Positions 43,167 through 51,680 of a stretch of 64,000 nt of DNA are shown piece after piece. The stretch lies in the NCBI RefSeq assembly GCF_900290285.1, contig NZ_LT985756.1, forward strand, positions 248,819-312,818. Direction: 5' to 3'. Source of the stretch: Candidatus Centipeda massiliensis (GTDB taxonomy: Bacteria; Bacillota; Negativicutes; Selenomonadales; Selenomonadaceae). Every line of letters begins with the position of its first letter. Position 1 is the stretch's first letter. The notes beneath the pieces were generated by a model. The model was not told where the DNA came from. It was given only the letters and a program-made list of their open reading frames with translations, and did no database searches. The translations under genes and the position numbers were made by a program.

Positions 43167-43679
43167 TCAGGCGCTCTCGCCTCCTGCGGCTCCCCTCACA
43201 CAATCTGCCAGACTCCCGCCCTCATAGCGCACGCCCCTTACCCCTGCATTCTCTGCGGCCGCGACATCGCTCTCAGCGTCACCAAAGAGGAAAGAGGCGG
43301 CGGGGTCGATGTTATGCTCTGCGATTGCCTTTAGGAGCATGCCGGGTGCCGGCTTGCGGCAGTCACAGGATTTCGTATAGACGGGAATTTTCCCTTCTAT
43401 ATGGTGGGGGCAGTAGTAGAATGCATCGATGCGTGCACCGTGCTTTGCAAGTTCCCCATTCATCCAGTCATGCAGACGATGCACCGCCGCCTCGTCGTAG
43501 TAGCCGCGCGCGATGCCGCTCTGATTTGTGACGACGATGACGAGATATCCGTGCGCATTTGCCCAGCGGATTGCCTCGACCGCGCCCTCGGTCCACACAA
43601 AGTCCGCAGGGTCGTGGAGGTAATGCACATCGACGTTGAGTGTGCCGTCACGGTCAAAGAAGATCGCCTTATTCCGCAT
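43167..43679 (-). CDS. gmhB: D-glycero-D-manno-heptose 1,7-bisphosphate 7-phosphatase
   Basis: A 170-residue HAD phosphatase. FFDRDGTLN is motif I with the nucleophile Asp; VVTNQSGIARG is motif II; CDCRKPAPGM holds the motif III lysine and part of the zinc loop; FLFGDAESDVAAA is motif IV. The zinc cysteines are in YYCPHH and SCDCRK. It removes the 7-phosphate in ADP-heptose synthesis. It starts at 43679, 11 bp inside the end of hldD. Confidence 0.94.
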   Translation of the reverse strand: MRNKAIFFDRDGTLNVDVHYLHDPADFVWTEGAVEAIRWANAHGYLVIVVTNQSGIARGYYDEAAVHRLHDWMNGELAKHGARIDAFYYCPHHIEGKIPVYTKSCDCRKPAPGMLLKAIAEHNIDPAASFLFGDAESDVAAAENAGVRGVRYEGGSLADCVRGAAGGESA

Positions 43680-44640
43680 ACGAAAAATACCCGCCTGCAT
43701 GGAGGAAGTCGCAGTACTCCTTGACCGCCTCCTCCATCGGCGTGAAGCCGCCGTCATAGCCCGCCGCAAGAAGTGCGCTCGTGTCCGCCTGGGTATAGTT
43801 CTGGTACTTGCCGCGCAAAACCTCTGGAAAATCGCGGTAGACGATCCTGCCCTTGCCGAGCGCTGCAATGACGGCGTGCGCTGCCTCATTGTAGCTGTGC
43901 GCGACACCGGTACCGCAGTTGTAGATGCCGCTCACACCGCCATGCGTGAAAAAGTGCAGATTGACGCGCACAACATCGCCGACATAGACAAAGTCACGGC
44001 GCTGCTCGCCGTCCTCCAGACCGTCTGTCCCACGGAAAAGACGTGCTTCCCCCGTCTCCATGATCTGATGATAGAGCTGATAGAAGATCGATGCCATCTT
44101 CCCCTTGTGATGCTCCTGCGGCCCGTAGACGTTGAAGTAGCGGAGTCCGACGATGGGACTGCGCGCCTCGGGGATCACCTGCCGCACATAGCGGTCGAAC
44201 GCGAGCTTCGAGAACGCATACGGATTGAGCGCGTCCTCCGAGTGGTCGCCCTCGGTGAAGCCGTGCCTCCCACCGCCGTAGGTGGAGGCAGAGGAGGCGT
44301 AAAAGAACGGAATACGCGCCCCCATCGCGAAGTGCAGAAGCGCCTTCGAGTAGGAGTAGTTCACCTTCATCATGTAGTTGACATCGTACTCCATCGTATC
44401 CGAGCACGCACCCTCGTGAAAGATCGCGTCGATGTCCGTACCGTCGAAGTCATTTTCCTCGATCAGATGGAGAAAGTCGTCCTTCTGCTGGTAGTCGATG
44501 AAATGGAGCCCGCGCAGGTTCTTGTAGTTCTCGCCGTCCCCCAAGTCATCGACGATGAGGATATCCTTATGTCCGCGCTGATTGAGCGCATGAACGAGAT
44601 TGCTGCCAATAAAGCCGGCACCGCCCGTAACGATAATCAT
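43669..44640 (-). CDS. hldD: ADP-L-glycero-D-manno-heptose 6-epimerase
   Basis: A 323-residue short-chain dehydrogenase-type epimerase. TGGAGFIGSNLV binds NADP, IFHEGACSDTME is specific to HldD, YASSASTYGGG has the catalytic serine, and YAFSKLAFD the Tyr-x3-Lys pair. FNVYGPQEHHKGKMASI is another HldD mark. It makes the L,D form of ADP-heptose, the donor for the heptosyltransferases nearby. Its ATG overlaps the kinase stop by 4 bp. Confidence 0.96.
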   Translation of the reverse strand: MIIVTGGAGFIGSNLVHALNQRGHKDILIVDDLGDGENYKNLRGLHFIDYQQKDDFLHLIEENDFDGTDIDAIFHEGACSDTMEYDVNYMMKVNYSYSKALLHFAMGARIPFFYASSASTYGGGRHGFTEGDHSEDALNPYAFSKLAFDRYVRQVIPEARSPIVGLRYFNVYGPQEHHKGKMASIFYQLYHQIMETGEARLFRGTDGLEDGEQRRDFVYVGDVVRVNLHFFTHGGVSGIYNCGTGVAHSYNEAAHAVIAALGKGRIVYRDFPEVLRGKYQNYTQADTSALLAAGYDGGFTPMEEAVKEYCDFLHAGGYFSYAE

Positions 44641-45635
44641 AGATGTTCTCCTTCCTGCCGGTCGAGCACCTGCAAGAGTTCCTCGCGGTTGACCGCATAG
44701 GTTCCAAGCTTCGAGACGACGACACTCGCCGCGAGGTTCGCCAGATACGCCCCATCTGCCGGCTTCAGGCCGCCCGCAAGCGCAAGGCCGAATACGGCGA
44801 TGACGGTATCGCCCGCACCCGAGACATCAAAGACCTCCTGCGCCTTCGTCGGGATATGGACGACCTCCTCGCCGTGAATCAGAGAAAGACCTTTGGACGA
44901 ACGCGTGAGGACGACGTTGCGCAGACTGAACTTGCGCATCGCGTAGCGTGCCGCCTTTTCAATCGCAAAATCCTCGTTTGCAATCGGTTCGAGCAGAATC
45001 TCATTGATCTCCTTGATGTTCGGGGTGAGGTAGTCTGCATCCTTGTACTTCGCCCATTGTGCCCCCTTTGGGTCAACGATGACGGGTACGCCATGATCGT
45101 GCGCCGCGCGGATGATGTGCTGACACGCGAACTCCGTACACGCGCCCTTGCCATAGTCCGAGATGATAACGCAGTCCATGCTCTCGTTGAGCTTTTGGTC
45201 AATGTAGGAAAGATACTGCTGTGCATAGTCGCCGTCAATCGGGCTGGCATCCTCAAAGTCAAGGCGGAGCATCTGCTGATGCCCTCCGATGATGCGGATT
45301 TTTGTCGTGGTCGGGCGATCGGTACGGATCAGTCCTGCATGATCGATGCCGCGCGCAGCAAATTTCTCAAGCAGACTCTTGCAGTGCGCATCGTCGCCGA
45401 CATAGCCTGCGATGCTGACATTCGTTCCGAGAAGCGCGAGGTTGTGCGCCACGTTCGCCGCACCGCCAAGGGTCTCGCGCGTCCCCGTGACGTGCGTGAT
45501 CGGCACAGGCGCCTCGGGGGAGATACGCGTGACCTCACCCGAGTAATACTTATCGAGCATGACATCACCGACGACGAGGATGTTGCTGCGCACACTCTTC
45601 TCCGCGACCGTTGCGCGGATCTTTGCCATATCCAT
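44637..45635 (-). CDS. rfaE1: Heptose 7-phosphate kinase (RfaE domain I), copy 1
   Basis: A 332-residue PfkB/ribokinase-fold enzyme, the kinase half of HldE as a separate gene. GDVMLDKYYSGEVTRISPEAPVP is the family start, here in part; GGAANVAHNLALLG binds the sugar, and VSGAGDTVIAVFG has the catalytic aspartate. It phosphorylates heptose 7-phosphate at C1. AGGAGAG precedes the ATG. A second, diverged kinase lies at 50676. Confidence 0.94.
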   Translation of the reverse strand: MDMAKIRATVAEKSVRSNILVVGDVMLDKYYSGEVTRISPEAPVPITHVTGTRETLGGAANVAHNLALLGTNVSIAGYVGDDAHCKSLLEKFAARGIDHAGLIRTDRPTTTKIRIIGGHQQMLRLDFEDASPIDGDYAQQYLSYIDQKLNESMDCVIISDYGKGACTEFACQHIIRAAHDHGVPVIVDPKGAQWAKYKDADYLTPNIKEINEILLEPIANEDFAIEKAARYAMRKFSLRNVVLTRSSKGLSLIHGEEVVHIPTKAQEVFDVSGAGDTVIAVFGLALAGGLKPADGAYLANLAASVVVSKLGTYAVNREELLQVLDRQEGEHL

Positions 45636-45670
45636 GAGAACTCTCCTATCATTGAAATTATTGAACCATG

Positions 45671-46873
45671 TCAGTCAAATCCGTGCGCCTTGATGCCATC
45701 CGGCAGGACAGGGCGGACGAATCGCTCCGCCGCGCCCTTTGGCGTAAGAACAAACGCTCCATCCACCTGCTCCACAACGCGTGTCTCAAAATCCTTCGGG
45801 CGTGCAATCTCGTATGCCGGTCTCTCCGCGTTCTCCGTGAGCATCTGATCCGCGTATTTCAAAAGCAGTGCCGGCGGCATCCGCTTCATACACTTCATGT
45901 TCTCCTCACCCGCAAGCGGGCATTCGTGGAGGCGGCAGGGGTGGCACGGGACAGGGGCACGGACGGAGATACTCTTTGCGTCGTAGGGATAAAACCCCGG
46001 AATGGGCGACGCGCCAAACATGCAGAGGACGGGCACATTCATCGCCACGCCGACGTGCATGGGACCAGAGTCCGTCGTGATAAATAGGATACAGCGGCGA
46101 AGCAGTCCCGCGAGGACACCAAGGCTGACCTGCCCCGTAAAGATGTGTAGGCGCGGGTGATCCTTCTCCCGCATCTGTGCGCGGCACGCCGTGACCATCT
46201 CCACGTCCATTGGGCCGCCCATGACAGCGAGATGATAGCCGCGTTGGAGATATGTATCCGCAACCTCTGCAAAATAGCTGTCCTCCCAACGCTTCGTCCG
46301 CCAGCTTGCGCCGATGTTGAGTGCAATCACCTTGTCCCCCGGGGCGAAATGCTCCGCCCAGAGACGCTGTGCCTCCGCCTCGGCGGTGGGCGGCAGCCAC
46401 ATCTCAAGTCCCGCATCGACAACCTCGCCGATGACCCCCGCCGCACGCAGCGCCGCGTAGTGCGAGTGTACCTCGTGCATGATGGGGTGCTGATCGGGGC
46501 TGACATGATCGAAGAGCAGTGAGAAGCCGGGCTTGGCATAGCCGATGATTTTCTTCCCGCCGCTGAGCGATGCAAGCGCAGAGGAGCGCTCGTTGCGGTG
46601 CAGGTTGACGACGAGATCGTATTTCTTGCTGCGCAGCCGCCACGCAAAGCGCAGGGTACCGAGGAACCCCCGATCCTTCCCCTTCTTATCGATCAGCAGA
46701 CATTCGTCGATGTGCCTGTTTTCCTGCACGATGTCCGCGAGAATCCGATCTGTGAGGAGGGTAATATGCGCCTTCGGATAGTTGTGCCGCAGCGTGTGCA
46801 GGATAGGCGTAACCAGCATAAGATCTCCGAGGTGCATGAGGTTGATGACGAGAATGTTTTGATACAAAGTCAC
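45671..46873 (-). CDS. ADP-heptose:LPS heptosyltransferase (WaaF-like)
   Basis: A 400-residue GT9 enzyme. ILVINLMHLGDLMLVTPIL is the N-terminal signature, LNIGASWRTKRWED the middle one, ITTDSGPMHVGVAMNVPVLCMFG the donor-binding region in parts. The cysteine cluster near the end (CHPCRLHECPLAG) fits. GTG at 46873 overlaps the upstream stop (GTGA) and follows GGAGG closely. Best guess is heptosyltransferase II or III; position on the core cannot be assigned. Confidence 0.88.
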   Translation of the reverse strand: MTLYQNILVINLMHLGDLMLVTPILHTLRHNYPKAHITLLTDRILADIVQENRHIDECLLIDKKGKDRGFLGTLRFAWRLRSKKYDLVVNLHRNERSSALASLSGGKKIIGYAKPGFSLLFDHVSPDQHPIMHEVHSHYAALRAAGVIGEVVDAGLEMWLPPTAEAEAQRLWAEHFAPGDKVIALNIGASWRTKRWEDSYFAEVADTYLQRGYHLAVMGGPMDVEMVTACRAQMREKDHPRLHIFTGQVSLGVLAGLLRRCILFITTDSGPMHVGVAMNVPVLCMFGASPIPGFYPYDAKSISVRAPVPCHPCRLHECPLAGEENMKCMKRMPPALLLKYADQMLTENAERPAYEIARPKDFETRVVEQVDGAFVLTPKGAAERFVRPVLPDGIKAHGFD

Positions 46874-48900
46874 TGTCCCTCCAACGAATCCCCATGCTCG
46901 ATCAGCTGCCACGACAGCGTCCGCAGGATAGCCATACGCGTTCGCAGCAGTTCATAAGCGTCTGCATCATCCCCCGCAGCCGCCCCCGGCAGGAGTTCCG
47001 TACGTGTCCCACCGACCTCTCCCATAACATTCCGCGTCAGGAAGTAGTCACGGTTGAACGCTGCGCCCATATTGTCCTCCGTCAGCGGCGGGGCTATGGA
47101 TACGTAGGAAAATCCTGCGGGTGCGATGAGTTCGATCAGGGTTGGCACAATATTCGTATGTCCTCCCACCACATCGGGCGGCAGGATCGCAGACGTAACG
47201 CCCTGCCCATAGAGGACAAAGGGGACACTCTGATACTCATACATCGTCGGTGTACGCGACGGATTCATGCGCACGGCATGATCCCCCGTAAGGACGAAGA
47301 GGCTGTCGGGGTACTTCGCCATCGTCTCATGTACGAAGTTCGTCACAATCTTATCCATGTATGCGTAGTGCCCCAACTCAAGCGCAAGCTGATCCGGATC
47401 GTCCACATTCGGCAGCTTCGCTGTCTCCGCACGTGCGTTTTCGAGATCGAATCCCTCCCCAGCAACGTCGATGTCGTAGGGCGGATGATTCGACACCGTC
47501 ATGATGAGATGCACCGTCGGCGGCTCCTCTGCGAGGTGTGCCGCGAGTGCGGCAAAGAGCTGCGCGTCCGACGTGCCCCACGCATTCACCTTTTCCGCAT
47601 GAAAATCCGGGTAGCCATAGAAATGGTCGAAGCCCTGCGCACGCGAAAAACGATCCATGCCCTCCCACGAGGGTACGCCCCCATACCAGAAGTCCACTGC
47701 ATAGCCGAGCTGCTTGAACTGCGGTGCCATTGCCGTCGGATAGACCTCCTTGAGGCTGCGCGGCACATAGTTGACGTGCTGATTGACCTCGGACAGCCCC
47801 GTCACGAGTCCGGTAATCGCTATGGACGTAAAGTCCCCGTTCGGCATGAAGCGACGTGAGTAATACGCATTCGGCTCCGCCGTCAGTGCCTTGATCCCGT
47901 CCGCTGCGTGAAGGGCTGCATACTTTTCAAGCATCGGCCACTGCGCATAGGTCTCGCCGAGCACGATAAAAATGTGGCGCGGCTTCGGAATGCGTGCCCC
48001 CTGCGCCGTACGTGTGAGATACGGCGTGAGCGTATCCGTCGCGAGATCGGCGTGTCCCGCCGCCGCGCGTGCAAGCTCACGCACATGAGTCTTGTCCACA
48101 CCCGCGATGTCACCGCCTTTGATCCGTTTCTGCATGGAGTATACGCGGTAGAGCGCCTGCCCATCATCGAGAATGCACTCGTTGAGGAACGCATCCCCCG
48201 TTCTCCCAGCATTCTCCCAGTTGATGCCGCCCCCGTATGTAAAGCTCCCGCCGAAGCGCACAAAGAGAAAGAACGCTGCAAAGATGAGAACAAGTCCCGA
48301 CGAGAAAAGAGCGCGCTGCCCCCATGTGTGCAGCGTGGGGAGCGGGTGGGTTCCACGCGTACAGAGGAGATACCGCAGTGCATAGAAAGACAGCACGGTC
48401 AGGATAAGCGCGACGCCAAAGCGCCAGATGAATCCATACTCCTGCACCATCATCAAGAAGATGGCAGTGGTATCATCGTTCAGCCCCGCCGTCACCTGCA
48501 GGTGAAAGCCCGTCTGATACTGGCGATAGAACGGAAACCGCGCCTGAAAGAGTACGGCAAAGACAAACGCTGCGAGCGTTCCCCAGCCAAGACGAAGACG
48601 ATGCAGCGCAGACGCAAAACGCGGCGCAATGAGGAGCGGCAGCGTAGCCAGGACAAATCCCGTCAGGGTGACGATGCCCGCTGTCTTGAGTGAGAGCCTG
48701 AGCCCCGTGACGAGCGCAAGCACGATATCCGCCGCGCCCGTCGAGGGTATCATATAGCTCGACATATACAGCATGAAGTACGCACGATAGACACAGAGCG
48801 TCAGCAAAATAAACGCAAACAGTTTGATATCGCGCTGTGCGGCATCATAGAACGCCTCCAAGCGTCCGCATGAGCGCCCGCCATATCGTTCGATACGCAT
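46870..48900 (-). CDS. LTA-synthase-like sulfatase-fold transferase (MdoB/phosphoethanolamine type)
   Basis: About 676 residues. Five hydrophobic spans (about residues 20-230) lead to a periplasmic alkaline-phosphatase-superfamily domain. Visible active-site parts: IFIVLGETYAQWP (first metal Glu), PNGDFTSIAITGL (nucleophile Thr), FDHFYGYPDFH, and LTGDHAVR (metal Asp-His). In diderms such enzymes put phosphoethanolamine or phosphoglycerol on LPS or glucans. ATG at 48900 is favoured over a GTG at 48924. Set between two heptosyltransferases, an LPS target is likely. Confidence 0.85.
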   Translation of the reverse strand: MRIERYGGRSCGRLEAFYDAAQRDIKLFAFILLTLCVYRAYFMLYMSSYMIPSTGAADIVLALVTGLRLSLKTAGIVTLTGFVLATLPLLIAPRFASALHRLRLGWGTLAAFVFAVLFQARFPFYRQYQTGFHLQVTAGLNDDTTAIFLMMVQEYGFIWRFGVALILTVLSFYALRYLLCTRGTHPLPTLHTWGQRALFSSGLVLIFAAFFLFVRFGGSFTYGGGINWENAGRTGDAFLNECILDDGQALYRVYSMQKRIKGGDIAGVDKTHVRELARAAAGHADLATDTLTPYLTRTAQGARIPKPRHIFIVLGETYAQWPMLEKYAALHAADGIKALTAEPNAYYSRRFMPNGDFTSIAITGLVTGLSEVNQHVNYVPRSLKEVYPTAMAPQFKQLGYAVDFWYGGVPSWEGMDRFSRAQGFDHFYGYPDFHAEKVNAWGTSDAQLFAALAAHLAEEPPTVHLIMTVSNHPPYDIDVAGEGFDLENARAETAKLPNVDDPDQLALELGHYAYMDKIVTNFVHETMAKYPDSLFVLTGDHAVRMNPSRTPTMYEYQSVPFVLYGQGVTSAILPPDVVGGHTNIVPTLIELIAPAGFSYVSIAPPLTEDNMGAAFNRDYFLTRNVMGEVGGTRTELLPGAAAGDDADAYELLRTRMAILRTLSWQLIEHGDSLEGQ

Positions 48901-48951
48901 TCTTCCGGTATACTCCTTCCCCACTGTATAGCAGCGGAGTCCTGTTTCTCT

Positions 48952-49974
48952 TTATCGGTCAAGCACCGCACTGATCTTCGCCGCGACCTCATCCACCATA
49001 ATCGCCGCAAGGCAGTCCAGCCCCTTCGGGCAGGCGCGCTTCCAGCAGCCACGGCAGGGACGGTCGGCCTCGATGGCATTTTCAAGCTGTCCGTAGGGAC
49101 CGTTGCGGTTTGCATCGGTCGGTCCCATCAGCATGACGGTCGGACGGCGCAGCCCTGCCGCGAGGTGGACGGGTCCCGTGTCGCCGCCGAGGACGAGTGC
49201 AGCACGTGTGAATATATGTGCGAGCTGCTTGAGATTCGTCCGCCCGACGAGATTGACGGGTGGGATCTCAGACGCGCGCATGATGTCCTGTGCGATGGTC
49301 TCATCCAAAGCGCCCCCGCCCACAAGCACAGGAACGTAGTGTGCGCGGTAGAGCCGATCACTGAGTGCCGCAAACTGCTCCGCCGGCCAGCGCTTGTTCG
49401 GCCAATTCGCACCGATGGCAAAGGCGACAAACCGCCGCCCCTCCTGCACGCCCTCACGCATGAGCAGCGTATCTGCCGCCGCTGCGTCCCGCTCGGAAAC
49501 AGCAACGGGGAAGCGCACCTCGCGCACCACGCAGCCGAGCGCACGCGCGACATCCAGATAGCGCTCAACGATGTGCCCCTCGGCGTGCGCTCCGCGTACG
49601 GGTCGGCTCACAAGATGCGCGCCCTCGCGCATATTCGCCGTACCGATGCGCAGCTTTGCCCCCGCATTGAAGGCAATCGCCGCCGACTTAAAGAGCCCCT
49701 GCAGATCGAGCGAGGCGTCATAGCGCCGCGTGCGCAGGCGGCGGCGAAAGGGACCGATCTCGCGCAGAAATCCGCCAAAGCTGCGGAACTTCGCCTTCTC
49801 AAAGAGGATGATCTCGTCGATGTACGGATTATCCACAAGGATTGCGTGTGCCGCCTGCTCAACCACCCACGTCAGATGCGCCTCTGGGAACTGCTCCTTG
49901 ATGGCATACGAAACGGGCAGGGCATGAATCACGTCGCCGATCGCGCTCAGCTTGATGACGATGATATTCTTCAT
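48952..49974 (-). CDS. ADP-heptose:LPS heptosyltransferase (WaaC-like)
   Basis: A 340-residue GT9 enzyme. IIVIKLSAIGDVIHALPV is the classic heptosyltransferase I start, FAIGANWPNKRWPAEQFA follows, and LGGDTGPVHLAAGLRRPTV is the donor site. The end has CRGCWKRACPKGLDC with paired cysteines. ATG at 49974 follows GGGGGG; a start 24 bp upstream is less likely. Probably the first heptose addition to Kdo. Confidence 0.9.
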   Translation of the reverse strand: MKNIIVIKLSAIGDVIHALPVSYAIKEQFPEAHLTWVVEQAAHAILVDNPYIDEIILFEKAKFRSFGGFLREIGPFRRRLRTRRYDASLDLQGLFKSAAIAFNAGAKLRIGTANMREGAHLVSRPVRGAHAEGHIVERYLDVARALGCVVREVRFPVAVSERDAAAADTLLMREGVQEGRRFVAFAIGANWPNKRWPAEQFAALSDRLYRAHYVPVLVGGGALDETIAQDIMRASEIPPVNLVGRTNLKQLAHIFTRAALVLGGDTGPVHLAAGLRRPTVMLMGPTDANRNGPYGQLENAIEADRPCRGCWKRACPKGLDCLAAIMVDEVAAKISAVLDR

Positions 49975-50055
49975 GCCCTGCCCCCCTTTGTTGGTCACAA
50001 GTTTTCGTTATGCGCTGAATATAGGTGCCATTAAGATGGTGCGATACCCGGAGCG

Positions 50056-50187
50056 AACCCTAGTGGAGCAAACGGAGATAAGCGCACGTTCTGCCCCCTG
50101 CGGATTTCTTTCGTTCAAGCGAAGCGCGTTTGAAATCCGCAGGTATTTAGGCAGATAAGTGTGCGACCGTTTGCGTAACTAAGCGTT
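50056..50187. repeat. Palindromic intergenic repeat family 2, copy 2
   Basis: About 132 bp, with left end AACCCTAGTGGAGCAAACGG and right end CCGTTTGCGTAACTAAGCGTT, near inverses. The inner arms CCTGCGGATTTC and GAAATCCGCAGG are a perfect inverted pair. It matches copy 1 over its whole length. It sits inside the LPS cluster, between rfaE2 and the WaaC-like gene. Confidence 0.75.
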
Positions 50188-50227
50188 CGCGATGGGTATG
50201 CACCGCAGGAACATGACACAACACACC

Positions 50228-50692
50228 CTAATTCCGCCCTGCCCGCTCAATAATCCCCGTCGTCGACTTGCCCTCTACCAGCGGGATAAACGCCACCTCG
50301 CCGCCGTAGCTCTCGACAATGCGTGCCTCGGGAAGCGTCTCACGTGTATAGTCGCCGCCCTTCGCGTAGACCTCAGGACGCACCCTCGCAATCAGTTCCT
50401 CCGCCGTATCCTCACCGAAGATCACGACATAGTCCACGGACGCGAGTGCCCCCACGACCTCCGCACGATCCGCCTCACTGTTCACGGGGCGCATTTCGCC
50501 CTTCAGCCGCCGTACGGAGGCGTCGCTGTTCAGTCCGAGGATAAGCACGTCGCCAAGCGCCCGCGCCGCTGCGAGATAGCGCACATGTCCCGCGTGGAGG
50601 ATATCAAAGCAGCCGTTCGTAAAGACGACGCGCGCCCCCGCCGCACACAGCGTCGCGGCGAAATCCTCAATTCTCTCATTTGGAATCAGCAT
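50228..50692 (-). CDS. rfaE2: Heptose 1-phosphate adenylyltransferase (RfaE domain II)
   Basis: A 154-residue nucleotidyltransferase, the second half of HldE as its own gene. [19 protein letters not shown] carries the HxGH motif, [14 protein letters not shown] and YAKGGDY are typical, and the end ([13 protein letters not shown]) holds the KMSKS-like STT site. It makes ADP-heptose from heptose 1-phosphate. It overlaps the upstream kinase gene by 17 bp, so the pair acts as a split HldE. GGAGGAG precedes the ATG. Confidence 0.95.
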   Translation of the reverse strand: MLIPNERIEDFAATLCAAGARVVFTNGCFDILHAGHVRYLAAARALGDVLILGLNSDASVRRLKGEMRPVNSEADRAEVVGALASVDYVVIFGEDTAEELIARVRPEVYAKGGDYTRETLPEARIVESYGGEVAFIPLVEGKSTTGIIERAGRN

Positions 50693-51680
50693 ATCCGTCT
50701 CCTCCTGCCGCAAGAACCGCCGCACGCAGCTCCTCCTGCGCCACCGTCGCCGTCCCGCGCTTTCGGACGGCGATACCGGACGCGATATTGCTGAGACGCG
50801 CCGCCGTCCGCGCATCGACGCCCGCCGCAAGTCCGAGGATCATCACGGCAACACAGGTGTCACCCGCACCCGATACGTCAAAGATCTCGCTGTGGTCGCT
50901 CACGGGAATATGCGTCGCCGAACCGTCTGCAAGGAAAAGCGTCATGCCGTCCGCACCGCGCGTGATGAGTACGCCATCCGCCGAAAGACGCGCACGCAGT
51001 TCATGCCCGGCCGCATAGAGTTCTTCCTCCGCATGAAATTCGCGCCCCAGTGCCGCCGCAAGCTCTGCATCGTTCTGCTTGACATAGCCAATGCCCTCAT
51101 AGGCGAGAATATCATAGCGTGAGTCCACGATGCTCGGGATCCCAGCGCTCCGTGTTTCCTCAATAACCAGTTGGCGCACGCGCGCCGTCACCGTCCCCGA
51201 CCCGTAGTCCGAAAGAACAACGCCGCGCACCTGCGGCAGCAGTGTGCGGATACGCGCGAGCAACGTCTCCTCCTCCGCCGCAGTCAGCGGCGCATGCCAC
51301 TCGTGATCCACACGCACAATCTGTTGACTGACCGTCGCCCGCCCGCCCGCAATGATGCGTGTCTTCGTGATCGTCGGGCGCTTCTCGGCGCGGACAAACT
51401 CCGTACGCACCCCATTTTTGCCAAGCACAGCGCACAGCGCATCCCCACTGCGCTCCGTGCCGCAGACGCCCACGGCGTATGCGGTGCCGCCGAGCGTCGC
51501 TGCATTGTTCGCGACATTTGCCGCACCACCTGCAACGACGCGCTCCTCCCGCTGCCGGAGGACGAGCACGGGCGCTTCGCGTGAGATGCGCGCGATGTCA
51601 CCATCGAGATACACATCTGCGACCATATCCCCGATCACAAGGACGGGCGTGCCCGCCATCTGTGCAAGCGCGTTTACCAT
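50676..51680 (-). CDS. Heptose 7-phosphate kinase (RfaE domain I-like), copy 2
   Basis: A 334-residue PfkB-fold kinase related to but clearly different from the one at 44637. Seen: [45 protein letters not shown], and [15 protein letters not shown] with the catalytic Asp. It precedes and overlaps rfaE2, so it may be the main HldE-type kinase, with the other copy serving another heptose. ATG at 51680 overlaps the LptD-like stop by 7 bp, suggesting coupling. Confidence 0.88.
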   Translation of the reverse strand: MVNALAQMAGTPVLVIGDMVADVYLDGDIARISREAPVLVLRQREERVVAGGAANVANNAATLGGTAYAVGVCGTERSGDALCAVLGKNGVRTEFVRAEKRPTITKTRIIAGGRATVSQQIVRVDHEWHAPLTAAEEETLLARIRTLLPQVRGVVLSDYGSGTVTARVRQLVIEETRSAGIPSIVDSRYDILAYEGIGYVKQNDAELAAALGREFHAEEELYAAGHELRARLSADGVLITRGADGMTLFLADGSATHIPVSDHSEIFDVSGAGDTCVAVMILGLAAGVDARTAARLSNIASGIAVRKRGTATVAQEELRAAVLAAGGDGYADSK

